Position numbers and translations under genes: made by a program. Positions 35,861 through 45,456 of a stretch of 64,000 nt of DNA are shown here, in pieces. The notes below the pieces were generated by a model. The model was not told the DNA's origin and made no database searches. It saw only the letters and a list, made by a program, of their open reading frames with translations. Source of the stretch: Rhizobium rosettiformans. Lineage in GTDB: Bacteria; Pseudomonadota; Alphaproteobacteria; Rhizobiales; Rhizobiaceae. The DNA is taken from assembly GCF_016806065.1 (NCBI RefSeq), contig NZ_CP032405.1:4306001-4370000 (forward strand). The letters are read 5' to 3'. Numbering within the stretch: the first letter of the stretch is position 1; every line of letters begins with the position of its first letter.

Positions 35861-36274
35861 TCACACCTCCACCAGCCCATCCAGCTCCGGCAAAAGCACA
35901 ACGCTTTCCTGCTCGTTGGGGTCTGTCCGCGCAATGATCGCCGTGCAGGGCGTATTCGACAGGTTCGCCGGCAAATGCGGCACGCCGGCGGGAATGTAGA
36001 ACAGCTCGCCTGCATGCACGATCACATGGTTCTCCAGCCGCTCGCCGTACCAGGTATGCGCCTGGCCGGAGAGCATGTAGATCGCCGTTTCGTGGCTCTC
36101 GTGCAGATGCGCCTTGGCGCGCGCTCCGGGCGGCATGGTCAAGACGTGCATGCAGATGCCCTTCGCACCCACAGTCTCAGCGGCAATGCCCTCGAAGTAA
36201 CTCAGTCCCTGCTTGCCCTCATAGGTGTGGCCGGGCTTCACGATCCGGCAGGTGGGCTTTGATGATGTGTCCAT
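35861..36274 (-). CDS. Cupin-domain protein
   Basis: A 137-residue single-domain cupin. The two metal motifs are recognisable: PPGARAKAHLHESHETAIYMLSG and AGELFYIPAGVPHLPANLS. Such small cupins include isomerases, dioxygenases and sensors; the substrate cannot be told. The ATG at 36274 begins MDTSSKPTCRIVKPG; the upstream part of the open frame is rejected. It lies on the opposite strand inside the pyrimidine/ABC gene group. Confidence 0.82.
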   Translation of the reverse strand: MDTSSKPTCRIVKPGHTYEGKQGLSYFEGIAAETVGAKGICMHVLTMPPGARAKAHLHESHETAIYMLSGQAHTWYGERLENHVIVHAGELFYIPAGVPHLPANLSNTPCTAIIARTDPNEQESVVLLPELDGLVEV

Positions 36275-36398
36275 GGTTTGATCTTCATCCCTTCCGCGGC
36301 AAAGCCGCCTCTCCTTCTCAGCTGCTCCCGAGCGGCCGCATGTCAAAAGAATGCAAGAGGCAGGCTGCCTTTGCAACGAACCCGATTGGTCCCAGCGC

Positions 36399-37187
36399 AT
36401 GAATGCACCCTACTCCGTCGTCTCGGCCAGGAACCTGAGCCTCACCTTCGAGACCAATGACGGCCCCGTCCACGCACTGTCGAATGTCGACCTTGAGGTG
36501 AAGAAGGGCGATTTCGTCTCCTTCATCGGCCCCTCCGGCTGCGGCAAGACCACCTTCCTGCGCGTCATCGCCGATCTCGAAAAGCACACCGCCGGTGAGA
36601 TCACGGTCAACGGGATGACACCGGAAGAAGCACGCAAGGCGCGCTCCTACGGCTATGTCTTCCAGGCAGCGGCCCTTTATCCCTGGCGCACGATCGAAAA
36701 CAACATCGCGCTCCCGCTTGAAATCATGGGCTATAGTGCGGCGGAAAAGAAGAAGCGCATCGAGCAGACGCTGGAGCTGGTCAACCTGTCGGGCTTTGCC
36801 AAGAAATATCCCTGGCAGCTGTCAGGCGGCATGCAGCAGCGCGCCTCGATCGCCCGCGCGCTCGCCTTCGACGCCGACCTGCTCTTGATGGACGAACCCT
36901 TTGGCGCGCTCGACGAAATCGTACGCGACCACCTGAACTCCGAGCTGCTGAAACTCTGGGACCGCACCAACAAGACGATCTGCTTCGTCACCCACTCGAT
37001 CCCCGAGGCCGTCTATCTCTCTACCAAGATCGTCGTGATGAGCCCGCGTCCCGGCAGGGTGACCGACATCATCGAGTCGACGCTTCCCAAGGAACGCCCG
37101 CTCGACATCCGCGAGACCCCGGAATTTCTCGAGATCGCGCATCGGGTGCGCGAGGGCCTGAAGGCGGGGCATAGCTATGAGGAATAA
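36399..37187 (+). CDS. ABC transporter ATP-binding protein (NitT/TauT type)
   Basis: A 262-residue ATPase: Walker A GPSGCGKTTFL, Q-loop in YVFQAAALYPWRT, signature LSGGMQQRASIARAL, Walker B LLLMDEPFGALDE and H-loop ICFVTHSIPEA. It belongs to the SsuB/TauB/ThiZ-like group that powers uptake with NMT1/THI5-like binding proteins. Permeases follow at 37715 and 38599 and the binding protein at 39496. The ATG at 36399 is the family start. Genomic context (pyrimidine degradation) suggests import of a pyrimidine-related compound. Confidence 0.93.
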   Translation: MNAPYSVVSARNLSLTFETNDGPVHALSNVDLEVKKGDFVSFIGPSGCGKTTFLRVIADLEKHTAGEITVNGMTPEEARKARSYGYVFQAAALYPWRTIENNIALPLEIMGYSAAEKKKRIEQTLELVNLSGFAKKYPWQLSGGMQQRASIARALAFDADLLLMDEPFGALDEIVRDHLNSELLKLWDRTNKTICFVTHSIPEAVYLSTKIVVMSPRPGRVTDIIESTLPKERPLDIRETPEFLEIAHRVREGLKAGHSYEE

Positions 37188-37207
37188 CATCCACATGGAG
37201 TATATGG

Positions 37208-37349
37208 TTACCCCCCTCTGCCCTGCCGGGCATCTCCCCCACAAGGGGGGAGAACGGGATGTGGTCGCCGTCCCGCTCTCATGGCAAAGCGCTAGCCGCC
37301 ACTCTCCCCCCTTGTGGGGGAGATGTCACGGAGTGACAGAGGGGGGTAA
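37208..37349. repeat. RIME-like intergenic palindromic mosaic repeat
   Basis: Outer arms TTACCCCCCTCTG and CAGAGGGGGGTAA, inner arms CATCTCCCCCACAAGGGG... and its complement ending GTGGGGGAGATG. This large nested palindrome is typical of intergenic mosaic repeats in Rhizobiaceae. It lies inside the ABC operon, between ATPase and the small transporter gene, and would form a strong hairpin in the mRNA. Confidence 0.8.
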
Positions 37350-37379
37350 AACCCGCGCAACGGAAGCGGGGTCCACCCC

Positions 37380-37715
37380 ATGAACCCCACCTTCCTCCTC
37401 TGGCTCGGTGCCGCCATGGCGACCTTCCTCGGTGCCGCGACCGTCTCCCGGGCCTATGTCGACAACGGCAAGCTCTGGGTGCTCGCGGCCTCGCTCGCCC
37501 TCTACTGCATCGGCAATCTGATGATGGTGAAGCTGATGCGCGAGGGGGGCTTAGGCCTTGCCATCTCCGCCTCAGCGGTCGCCCAACTGGTGCTCATCAA
37601 TGTCATTGCCTTCCTCCTTTTCGGCGAGAGGCTGAGCGCGGTTCAGATGGCCGGCGTCGCGCTCGGTGTCGTCTCCATGGCTTTGATGCTCTTTCCTGCA
37701 AAAGGAGGTGTCTGA
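37380..37715 (+). CDS. Small four-helix SMR/EamA-like transporter
   Basis: A 111-residue membrane protein with four hydrophobic helices and the small-multidrug-resistance/EamA look (ALYCIGNLMMVKLMREGGLGLAISASAVAQLVLINVIAFLLFGERLS). Half-size members work as dimers. It sits between the ATPase gene and the permease gene of the importer and overlaps the permease start by one base (TGATG), so it is part of that operon. It could export a toxic intermediate or product; that is inference. Confidence 0.75.
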   Translation: MNPTFLLWLGAAMATFLGAATVSRAYVDNGKLWVLAASLALYCIGNLMMVKLMREGGLGLAISASAVAQLVLINVIAFLLFGERLSAVQMAGVALGVVSMALMLFPAKGGV

Positions 37716-38602
37716 TGACGTCAGCCCCTTCCGCCTTTCGTGACCGCATCTTGCCGGTTCTGACCGTCATCCTGGCGATCCTCGTGATCTGGCATGTCTT
37801 CGTCATTTATCTGAACGCGCCCTTCGTGCGCGACCAGGCGGCACGCGCCGGCGAGACGATCACCTTCTCCCAGATCGTCGAGCGAACCTTCGCCCAGGAA
37901 CGTCCGGTCCTGCCGGCCCCGCACCAGATCGTCGCCGAACTCTGGGATACCACCATCAACAAGGCCGTCACCTCCAAGCGCAGCCTTGTCTACCACGCCT
38001 GGATCACGCTTTCCGCCACGCTGATGGGCTTTGCCATGGGCACCGTACTCGGCATCGTGCTCGCCATCGCCATCGTGCACAACAGGGCGATGGACAAGTC
38101 GCTGATGCCCTGGGTGATCGCCTCTCAGACCATCCCGATCCTCGCGATTGCGCCGATGATCATTGTGGTTCTCAATTCCATCGGCATCTCAGGCCTCATG
38201 CCCAAGGCGCTGATTTCCACCTATCTTTCCTTCTTCCCGATCGTCGTCGGCATGGTGAAGGGCCTGCGCAGTCCGGACATCCTGCTCCTCGACCTGATGC
38301 ACACCTATAATGCCAGCCAGTCTCAGACCTTCTGGAAGCTCCGCTGGCCGGCGTCGATGCCATACCTCTTCACCTCGCTGAAGGTCGCAATCGCCATCTC
38401 GCTGGTCGGCGCGATCGTCGGTGAGCTGCCGACAGGGGCCGTCGCCGGTCTTGGCGCCCGCCTGCTGTCCGGCTCCTACTATGGCCAGACCATCCAGATC
38501 TGGGCCGCCCTCTTCATGGCGGCGGGGCTGGCGGCCCTGCTCGTCTCGATCGTCGGCATGGCCCATACACGGGTGCTCGCACGCATGGGGGTCAAGCCAT
38601 GA
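37715..38602 (+). CDS. ABC transporter permease
   Basis: A 295-residue inner-membrane permease of the BPD_transp_1 (MetI-like/TauC) class. It has an N-terminal helix, a long periplasmic loop, then five or six helices; the EAA-like loop is DLMHTYNASQSQTFWKLRWPASMPYLFTSLKVA. It overlaps the next permease by four bases. Two unlike permeases imply a heterodimeric channel of the importer served by the ATPase at 36399. Confidence 0.92.
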   Translation: MTSAPSAFRDRILPVLTVILAILVIWHVFVIYLNAPFVRDQAARAGETITFSQIVERTFAQERPVLPAPHQIVAELWDTTINKAVTSKRSLVYHAWITLSATLMGFAMGTVLGIVLAIAIVHNRAMDKSLMPWVIASQTIPILAIAPMIIVVLNSIGISGLMPKALISTYLSFFPIVVGMVKGLRSPDILLLDLMHTYNASQSQTFWKLRWPASMPYLFTSLKVAIAISLVGAIVGELPTGAVAGLGARLLSGSYYGQTIQIWAALFMAAGLAALLVSIVGMAHTRVLARMGVKP

Positions 38603-39465
38603 ACGGTTACCTCGTCTTCGCCTTCGTCTTCTGGCTCGGTGCCTGGGGCCTCAACGAGTGGCTTGTCCGCCGCCGTCCAAAGGACCAGACGGCGAAACGC
38701 GCGATCGGCCTCGCCGTCCCCCTGATCTTCGGCGTGACCCTGCTCGTGATCTGGGAATGCATGGTGCGCGGCTTCGAGATCCCCTCGATCCTGCTCCCCG
38801 CCCCGTCGATGATCTGGGCGCGGATCCTCACCTCCACCCATATCCTCTGGGCGGATTTCCAGCAGACTTTCCTGAAGTCTGTCATCACGGGTTATGTCGC
38901 CGGCTGTGGCCTCGGCTTCCTCGTTGCAATCCTGATCGACCGCTCGCCCTTCCTGCAAAAGGGCCTGCTGCCGATCGGCAACTTCGTCTCCGCCCTTCCC
39001 GTCGTCGGCATCGCACCGATCATGGTCATGTGGTTCGGCTTCGACTGGCAGTCCAAGGTCGCGGTCGTCGTCATCATGACCTTCTTCCCGATGCTGGTGA
39101 ACACTGTCCAGGGTTTGGCCGCCGCCAGCCACATGGAGCGCGACCTGATGCATACCTATGCCGCTTCCTGGTGGCAAACGCTGGTGCGCCTAAGGCTACC
39201 GGCCGCCTGGCCTTTCATCTTCAATGCGCTGAAGATCAATTCCACCCTCGCGCTGATCGGTGCGATCGTGGCAGAATTCTTCGGCACCCCGATTGTCGGC
39301 ATGGGCTTCCGTATCTCGACAGAGGTCGGACGCTCGAATGTCGACATGGTCTGGGCCGAGATTGCGGTTGCCGCACTCGCCGGCTCGGTCTTCTACGGAT
39401 TGGTGGCACTGGCAGAACGCTGGGTCACCTTCTGGCATCCGTCCGTCCGTGGTGGACGGGCGTGA
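38599..39465 (+). CDS. ABC transporter permease
   Basis: A 288-residue second permease with an EAA-like loop DLMHTYAASWWQTLVRLRLPAAWPFIFNALKIN and VEFFGTPIVGMGF-like (AEFFGTPIVGMGFRISTE) C-terminal part of the NitT/TauT class. Its start overlaps the first permease stop (ATGA). The substrate-binding protein gene follows after 30 bases. Confidence 0.92.
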   Translation: MNGYLVFAFVFWLGAWGLNEWLVRRRPKDQTAKRAIGLAVPLIFGVTLLVIWECMVRGFEIPSILLPAPSMIWARILTSTHILWADFQQTFLKSVITGYVAGCGLGFLVAILIDRSPFLQKGLLPIGNFVSALPVVGIAPIMVMWFGFDWQSKVAVVVIMTFFPMLVNTVQGLAAASHMERDLMHTYAASWWQTLVRLRLPAAWPFIFNALKINSTLALIGAIVAEFFGTPIVGMGFRISTEVGRSNVDMVWAEIAVAALAGSVFYGLVALAERWVTFWHPSVRGGRA

Positions 39466-39495
39466 ACTGCACCAACAAAAAAAGAGGGAACTGAA

Positions 39496-40488
39496 ATGAC
39501 TGTCAAACTCGCATCCATGCTGCTGGCTGCTGCGGTCTCGCTGACCGCCATGCAGGCCGCCGCCGCCGACAAGGTGACCCTCCAGCTGAAGTGGGTAACC
39601 CAGGCCCAGTTCGCCGGCTATTACGTCGCCAAGGACAAGGGCTTCTACGAAGAAGAAGGCCTCGACGTCGAAATCAAGCCGGGCGGCCCTGACATTGCTC
39701 CTCCGCAGGTTCTGGCCGGTGGCGGCGCAGATGTGATCGTCGACTGGATGCCGTCGGCTCTGGCCACCCGCGAGAAGGGCGTTCCGCTCGTCAACATCGC
39801 GCAGCCCTTCAAGTCCTCGGGCATGATGCTGACCTGCCTGAAGGAAACCGGCATCACCACGCCGGAGGATTTCAAGGGCAAGACCCTCGGCGTCTGGTTC
39901 TTCGGCAACGAGTATCCGTTCCTGTCCTGGATGAGCACGCTCGGCATCAAGACTGACGGTTCGGATGGCGGCGTCACCGTCCTGAAGCAGGGCTTCAACG
40001 TCGATCCGCTCCTGCAGAAGCAGGCCGCCTGCATCTCCACGATGACCTATAACGAATACTGGCAGGTCATTGACGCCGGCATCAAGCCGGAGGAACTGGT
40101 GACCTTCAAGTATGAAGACGAAGGTGTGGCCACCCTCGAAGACGGTCTTTACGTGCTCGAAGACAAGCTCGCCGATCCGGCCTTCAAGGAAAAGATGGTC
40201 AAGTTCGTCCGCGCTTCGATGAAGGGCTGGAAGTATGCCGAGGAGAACTCCGACGAAGCCGCCGAAATCGTGCTCGAAAACGATGCGTCCGGCGCGCAGA
40301 CCGAAGCCCATCAGAAGCGCATGATGAGCGAAGTCGCCAAGCTGACGGCAGGCTCCAATGGCGCGCTCGACCAGGCCGACTATGACCGCACGGTCAAGAC
40401 GTTGCTCGGTGGCGGCTCGGATCCTGTCATCACCAAGGAGCCGACCGGTGCCTTCACGACCGAGATCACCGACGCGGCCCTGAAATAG
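39496..40488 (+). CDS. ABC substrate-binding protein, NMT1/THI5-like
   Basis: A 330-residue periplasmic binding protein with a signal peptide (MTVKLASMLLAAAVSLTAMQAAA, cleavage near ADK). The NMT1 fold shows in VTLQLKWVTQAQFAGYYVAKDKGFYEEEGLDVEIKPGGPDI, the pyrimidine-like-binding family also used for hydroxymethylpyrimidine precursors. Cys in MMLTCLKETG and QAACISTMTYNEYW are noted. It ends the importer operon and probably delivers a pyrimidine or dihydropyrimidine for degradation; that substrate is inferred from the neighbouring genes. A strong terminator follows. Confidence 0.92.
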   Translation: MTVKLASMLLAAAVSLTAMQAAAADKVTLQLKWVTQAQFAGYYVAKDKGFYEEEGLDVEIKPGGPDIAPPQVLAGGGADVIVDWMPSALATREKGVPLVNIAQPFKSSGMMLTCLKETGITTPEDFKGKTLGVWFFGNEYPFLSWMSTLGIKTDGSDGGVTVLKQGFNVDPLLQKQAACISTMTYNEYWQVIDAGIKPEELVTFKYEDEGVATLEDGLYVLEDKLADPAFKEKMVKFVRASMKGWKYAEENSDEAAEIVLENDASGAQTEAHQKRMMSEVAKLTAGSNGALDQADYDRTVKTLLGGGSDPVITKEPTGAFTTEITDAALK

Positions 40489-40513
40489 TCTTGGCGGACC
40501 ATTGAAAATAGAG

Positions 40514-40543
40514 ACACGGGGGCAGCGGTCCCCGTGTTTTTTT
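40514..40543 (+). terminator. Rho-independent terminator of the ABC importer operon
   Basis: Stem ACACGGGG / CCCCGTGT with an 8-base loop followed by TTTTTT, 26 bases after the binding-protein stop. The rest of the gap to 40809 shows no gene and should hold the RND operon promoter. Confidence 0.92.
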
Positions 40544-40809
40544 GTAGGTTCTGCTTATCGATTCAGACGCCTGGTCTGGCAGTTCGGCAACACTACCGTT
40601 CTATATTGAACAATTTTCAGAGGAATCAGGGAATCGGCTGTTCCGCCACTTGCAAGCGGTTTCGCCATCCCCCACCTCTTTCACTAGATTTCAATGCCGC
40701 GGTTGTGAAGACGCGCTTTATCGTCAGGCGGGATTAGGCCGGTGAGCCGAATGGCTTGTCGCCACGTATCAGGGCGTGAACTGCATAATAGATCTTTGGG
40801 AAGGGACCT

Positions 40810-42000
40810 ATGTTTCTTAACACGAGCGCCAAGGCCGTATTGATGGCCGCCACTATCTCGCTGTCGGCCTCGGTCGCGCTGGCGCAGGAGCAGCCGACAC
40901 CTCCGGCACCGGCCCAGAACCTTCCAGCCATTATCGTCACCCCGGCCCAGACCCGCGACCTGGTGGACCGCGTCGTCGCGACGGGGACCGTCATGGCCGT
41001 TGAAGAGGTCCAGATCCAACCCCAGGTCGAAGGGCTGCAGATCAAGTCTCTCGAAGCGGATGTCGGCGACACGATCGCAGCCGACGCTGTTGTTGCGCGA
41101 CTGAACGAAGACACGCTCGTGCTCCAGCGCAGCCAGTTGGTGGCCAACCGCGCCAAGGCGGAAGCGGCACTTGCCCAGTATCAGGCTCAAGTCGTCGAAG
41201 CGGAAGCGAGCCTGAGTGACGCGCAGCGCCAGTTCGATCGTGCAACGCGCCTCGTCTCTTCTGGTTCCGTCTCGACCGCACAAAAAGAGCAGGCTGAAAC
41301 TGCGCTCGCAAGCGCCACCGCCCGCGTGGAAACCGCGCGTCAGGCGATTACGGTTGCGGATGCCGATATCAAGGTCGTCGACAGCCAGATCGCCGACATC
41401 GATCTGCGTCTTGCGCGCACTGAGGTCAAATCGCCTGTGGCCGGCACGATTTCCGTGCGCAATGCGCGTATCGGCGCGATCGCATCCGGGGCCGGTCAGC
41501 CGCTTTTCACCGTCATTCGCGATGGTCAGATCGAACTTGTGGCGGACGTCCCGGAAAATGATATCCTGCGCCTGCAGCCGGGCCAGAAGGCGGCCATCTC
41601 GGTTGCCGGACGCGCCGAGCCGCTGTCGGGCTCCGTCCGACTCGTGTCTCCTGTGATTGATCCGGTCACGCGCCTCGGCTCGGTGCATATCGCGCTTGAC
41701 GATGATGCGGCGGCTCGCTCCGGCATGTATGGCAATGCGGCGATTATTGTGACTGAGACGAAGGGCATTGCCCTACCCCTCTCGGCAATTACCACCGAGG
41801 GCGGAAAGACGACGGTACGCAAGGTTTCCGATGGTAGCGTCCAGATGGTGGAGATCCGTATCGGCATTCAGGACGGAGCTTATGTCGAGGTGACAGAAGG
41901 CCTTGATGAAGGGGACAAGGTGGTGGCCAAGGCGGGCGTCTTTGTCCGTGACGGCGACCGCATCAATCCCGTGGAAGAAACCAGCAGCGTTTCCAACTGA
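40810..42000 (+). CDS. RND efflux periplasmic adaptor subunit
   Basis: A 396-residue membrane-fusion protein with a signal peptide (cleavage near ALAQEQ). The lipoyl half-motifs (VVATGTVMAVEEVQIQPQVEGLQIKSL and RLARTEVKSPVAGTISVRNARIG) flank a long helical hairpin rich in Ala/Gln. It links the inner-membrane pump encoded downstream to an outer-membrane channel. The pump gene starts 14 bases after its stop. No outer-membrane factor gene is present in the window. Confidence 0.93.
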   Translation: MFLNTSAKAVLMAATISLSASVALAQEQPTPPAPAQNLPAIIVTPAQTRDLVDRVVATGTVMAVEEVQIQPQVEGLQIKSLEADVGDTIAADAVVARLNEDTLVLQRSQLVANRAKAEAALAQYQAQVVEAEASLSDAQRQFDRATRLVSSGSVSTAQKEQAETALASATARVETARQAITVADADIKVVDSQIADIDLRLARTEVKSPVAGTISVRNARIGAIASGAGQPLFTVIRDGQIELVADVPENDILRLQPGQKAAISVAGRAEPLSGSVRLVSPVIDPVTRLGSVHIALDDDAAARSGMYGNAAIIVTETKGIALPLSAITTEGGKTTVRKVSDGSVQMVEIRIGIQDGAYVEVTEGLDEGDKVVAKAGVFVRDGDRINPVEETSSVSN

Positions 42001-42014
42001 GAGGCGACGACGCC

Positions 42015-45000
42015 ATGAATTTCTCTGCATGGTCCATCCGCAATCCGATTGCGCCGATCCTTGGCTTCTTCCTGCTGATGGTCGTCGGCATCCAGTCGTT
42101 TTATGCGCTGCCGATCACCCGCTTCCCGAACATCGACGTGCCCCTGGTGGCGATCACCGTCGGCCAGAGCGGCGCCTCCCCGGCTGAACTCGAAAGCCAG
42201 GTGACAAAGGAGGTCGAAGACGCGGTGGCCTCGATCACCGGCGTCGACGAAATCAACTCGACCGTCACCGACGGGATGTCCCAGACCGTCGTCATGTTCC
42301 GCATGGAAGTGCCGACCGAACAGGCGGTGCAGGACGTCAAGGACGCGATCGATCAGATCCGTGGCGATCTTCCGGCCTCCGTCGAGGAGCCGATCGTCAC
42401 GAAGATCGACGTCGAGGGCCAGGCAATCCAGAGCTTCGCCGTCTCCTCGCCGAACATGAACCTTGCCGAACTCTCCTGGTTCGTCGACGATACCGTCAAG
42501 CGCGCCTTGCAGGGCCAGCCCGGCATCGGCCGCGTCGACCGCTACGGCGGCGCCGATCGCGAGGTGCGCGTCGAACTCGATCCCCACCGCCTCGATGCGC
42601 TAGGCGTCACCGCCTCCGACATCTCGGGCCAGTTGAAGGGCACCAACGTCGATTTGGGCTCGGGCCGCGGCCAGGTAGCCGGCGCCGAGCAGTCGATCCG
42701 CACGCTCGGTGACAACCGCGACGTCGAGAGCCTTGCCAACACCACAATTGCGCTCCCCGGCGGCCGCTTCGTGAAGCTTTCCGACCTCGGTCGTGTATAC
42801 GACACTTACGAGGAACAGAGGTCCTTCGCCCGTCACGACGGCAAGCCGGTCGTGTCCTTCGCCGTCTTCCGCGCCAAGGGTGCCAGTGAAGTCACGGTAG
42901 CAGAAACCGTCGCCGAGAGCCTCGCCACGGTTCGCGCCGAAAACCCCGATGTCCAGATCGAGATGATCGACGACTCGGTCTACTTCACCTATGGCAACTA
43001 CGAAGCCGCGATGCACACCCTCGTCGAGGGTGCGATCCTCGCCGTCATCGTGGTTCTGCTTTTCCTGCGCAACTGGCGTGCAACCCTGATCTCGGCCGTA
43101 GCGCTGCCCCTCTCGGCCATCCCGACCTTCTGGGTCATGGACATGATGGGCTTCTCGCTGAACCTCGTCTCGTTCCTGGCCCTGACGCTGGCGACCGGTA
43201 TCCTCGTCGACGACGCGATCGTCGAGGTGGAGAACATCGCCCGACACATCAAGATGGGCAAGACGCCGTACCGGGCGGCCATCGAGGCGGCCGACGAAAT
43301 CGGTCTCGCCGTCATCGCGACGACGTTTACGATCATTGCCGTCTTCGTGCCGGTGTCCTTCATGCCGGGCATTCCCGGCCAGTACTTCATCCAGTTCGGC
43401 CTGACTGTGGCCTTCTCCGTCTTCTTCTCGCTGCTTGTCGCGCGTCTCATCACCCCGATGATGGCCGCCTATCTCATGCGGGCGGAAGACGCGATGGACG
43501 ACCATCACGACAACGACAGCCTGCCGCTGAAGCTCTACACGAAGCTCGTGCGCTTCACGACGCGCCACTGGTATTCGCGTCTCGGCACGCTGGCTGCTGC
43601 GATCGCCTTTCTGGTGGGCTCGATCATCCTTCTCGCAGGCGTCCCCGGCAGCTTCATTCCGCCGGAAGATGCAGGCCGTATCGTTCTGTCCGTCGAACTT
43701 CCGCCGAATGCGACGCTCGACGAAACGGAACGCAAGACCGACGAGATTTACGCGGCCATCCAGGACGTGCCCGATGTCGCCAGCATCTTCATCCTCGGCG
43801 GTTCCTCACCGCGCGGGGATCTAGAACTGCGTCGCGCCAGCGTCACCATGAACCTCGACCGGATCGAGCACTCGCTCGCCAAGACGCTGGTCAATGGCGG
43901 TCTCGGCAACATTCCCCTGATCGGCCAATACCTGCCGAAACTTCCCGAAAACGGCCGCATCCGTCCGCAATGGGATGTCGAGGAAGAGGTCTTCGCCAAG
44001 CTTGCCGGTATTCCGGACATCCGGATCACCAAGCTCAATGACCGCGGCGAACGCGACATCACCTTCAACTTCCTGTCCAAGAACGAGGAAGAGTTGAACC
44101 AGGCTGTCGGCATCCTTGAAGCCAAGCTTCGCCAGGTGCCGGAACTCGCCAATGTCAGTGCCGATGGCGCCCTGCCGCGTCCGGAGCTGCAGATCCGCCC
44201 ACGTGCGGATGAGGCGGCCCGCCTCGGCATAACCGCCCAGCAGATCGCCCAGACTGTTCGCGTTGCGACCATCGGCGACGTGGACGCCGCTTTGCCGAAG
44301 ATCTCGCTGGACAACCGGCAGATCCCGATCCGCGTCCAGGCTTCACTGGACATGCGCACGGACCTCGCTGCCATCCGCTCGCTGAAGATACGCACGGCAA
44401 GCGGCGCGACTGTCCCGCTCTCCAGCGTCGCCGACATCGACTACGCGGAAGGCGTATCGTCGATCAAGCGCAACGACCGCAACCGCGTTGTCTCCATCGG
44501 CGCGAGCCTGCCGCAGGGGGTAGCGCTGGATACGGCAACGGCCGCCTATCGCACCACGGTTGAAACTGCCGAGATCCCGGCAAGCGTTCGCCTCGCCGAA
44601 AGCGGTGACGCCAAGATCCAGGCGGAAATGCAGCAGAGCTTCGTCAACGCCATGATCCTCGGCTTGCTTCTGGTGCTGACAGTGCTGATCCTTCTGTTCA
44701 AGGACGTGATCCAGCCCTTCACCATCCTGTTCTCGCTGCCGCTCGCGATCGGCGGCGTGGCGGTCGCGCTGATCATCACCAACAACGCGCTCTCGATGCC
44801 GGTCCTCATCGGCATCCTGATGCTGATGGGCATCGTGACCAAGAACGCCATCCTGCTGGTGGACTTCGCCATCGAAATGCGCCGTCAGGGCATGCACCGG
44901 CTCGAGGCCATGGTCGAAGCGGGCCGCAAGCGCGCCCGCCCGATCATCATGACGTCGATCGCCATGTCGGCGGGCATGTTGCCCTCGGCGCTCGGCGTCG

Positions 45001-45338
45001 GCGAAGGTGGCTCGTTCCGTGCGCCGATGGCGATCGCGGTCATCGGCGGTATCATCGTCTCGACGGTGTTGAGCCTTGTGGTCGTGCCGGCCTTTTTCCT
45101 GATCCTCGACGATGTCTCCCGACTGCTCGGATGGTTCTTCGGTCGCTTCGTCGGCAAGAAAGAGGAAGAGGAAGAGCCACTCACGCCGGAAGTGCTTTCC
45201 TTCCTGGCGCGTCAGAACGTTCAGGCGCTGGAAGCCATGGAAAAGCGTGTCGCAGCCGTGGAACGCAACCAGCCGGTCAACCGCAAGCGCGATGGCAACG
45301 GCAACGTCATCAACCTGCCGCCGCTCGCGGCAGAGTAA
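42015..45338 (+). CDS. RND multidrug efflux permease (HAE1 type)
   Basis: A 1107-residue proton-driven exporter with the RND layout: N-terminal helix, large periplasmic loop, TM block with GAILAVIVVLLFLRNWRATLIS, the family DD pair in ATGILVDDAIVEVENIARH, and a second half with LMGIVTKNAILLVDFAIEMRR. The C-terminal tail is charged (KKEEEEEPLTPEV). It is longer than AcrB (1049) by this tail. It works with the adaptor at 40810. Substrate is unknown; no local regulator of the TetR/MarR kind is adjacent. Confidence 0.94.
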   Translation: MNFSAWSIRNPIAPILGFFLLMVVGIQSFYALPITRFPNIDVPLVAITVGQSGASPAELESQVTKEVEDAVASITGVDEINSTVTDGMSQTVVMFRMEVPTEQAVQDVKDAIDQIRGDLPASVEEPIVTKIDVEGQAIQSFAVSSPNMNLAELSWFVDDTVKRALQGQPGIGRVDRYGGADREVRVELDPHRLDALGVTASDISGQLKGTNVDLGSGRGQVAGAEQSIRTLGDNRDVESLANTTIALPGGRFVKLSDLGRVYDTYEEQRSFARHDGKPVVSFAVFRAKGASEVTVAETVAESLATVRAENPDVQIEMIDDSVYFTYGNYEAAMHTLVEGAILAVIVVLLFLRNWRATLISAVALPLSAIPTFWVMDMMGFSLNLVSFLALTLATGILVDDAIVEVENIARHIKMGKTPYRAAIEAADEIGLAVIATTFTIIAVFVPVSFMPGIPGQYFIQFGLTVAFSVFFSLLVARLITPMMAAYLMRAEDAMDDHHDNDSLPLKLYTKLVRFTTRHWYSRLGTLAAAIAFLVGSIILLAGVPGSFIPPEDAGRIVLSVELPPNATLDETERKTDEIYAAIQDVPDVASIFILGGSSPRGDLELRRASVTMNLDRIEHSLAKTLVNGGLGNIPLIGQYLPKLPENGRIRPQWDVEEEVFAKLAGIPDIRITKLNDRGERDITFNFLSKNEEELNQAVGILEAKLRQVPELANVSADGALPRPELQIRPRADEAARLGITAQQIAQTVRVATIGDVDAALPKISLDNRQIPIRVQASLDMRTDLAAIRSLKIRTASGATVPLSSVADIDYAEGVSSIKRNDRNRVVSIGASLPQGVALDTATAAYRTTVETAEIPASVRLAESGDAKIQAEMQQSFVNAMILGLLLVLTVLILLFKDVIQPFTILFSLPLAIGGVAVALIITNNALSMPVLIGILMLMGIVTKNAILLVDFAIEMRRQGMHRLEAMVEAGRKRARPIIMTSIAMSAGMLPSALGVGEGGSFRAPMAIAVIGGIIVSTVLSLVVVPAFFLILDDVSRLLGWFFGRFVGKKEEEEEPLTPEVLSFLARQNVQALEAMEKRVAAVERNQPVNRKRDGNGNVINLPPLAAE

Positions 45339-45356
45339 GGCGTTTTCTCATCGAGA

Positions 45357-45394
45357 CCAGAGGCCGGGCCCAAGTGCCCGGCCTCTGGCGTTTT
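45357..45394 (+). terminator. RND operon terminator
   Basis: Stem CCAGAGGCCGGGC / GCCCGGCCTCTGG with a short loop, then CGTTTT, 18 bases after the RND permease stop. Confidence 0.9.
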
Positions 45395-45442
45395 AGCAGC
45401 CGCCAGGCTCAGATTAGGGAAGTCTGATTTGCCTCAAGGCGG

Positions 45443-45456
45443 TTGATCGAAATCAA
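45443..45456. promoter_or_regulatory. Perfect anaerobox (FNR/FixK/DNR site)
   Basis: TTGAT-CGAA-ATCAA, all ten consensus positions of the FNR-type box, 149 bases before the GTG start of the Crp/Fnr gene. It suggests control by an FNR/FixK/NnrR-type protein, possibly the encoded regulator itself. Confidence 0.75.

Noticed and set aside
37177..37383. 68-codon frame through the RIME-like repeat
   Set aside because: It is translated palindromic repeat with no protein features.
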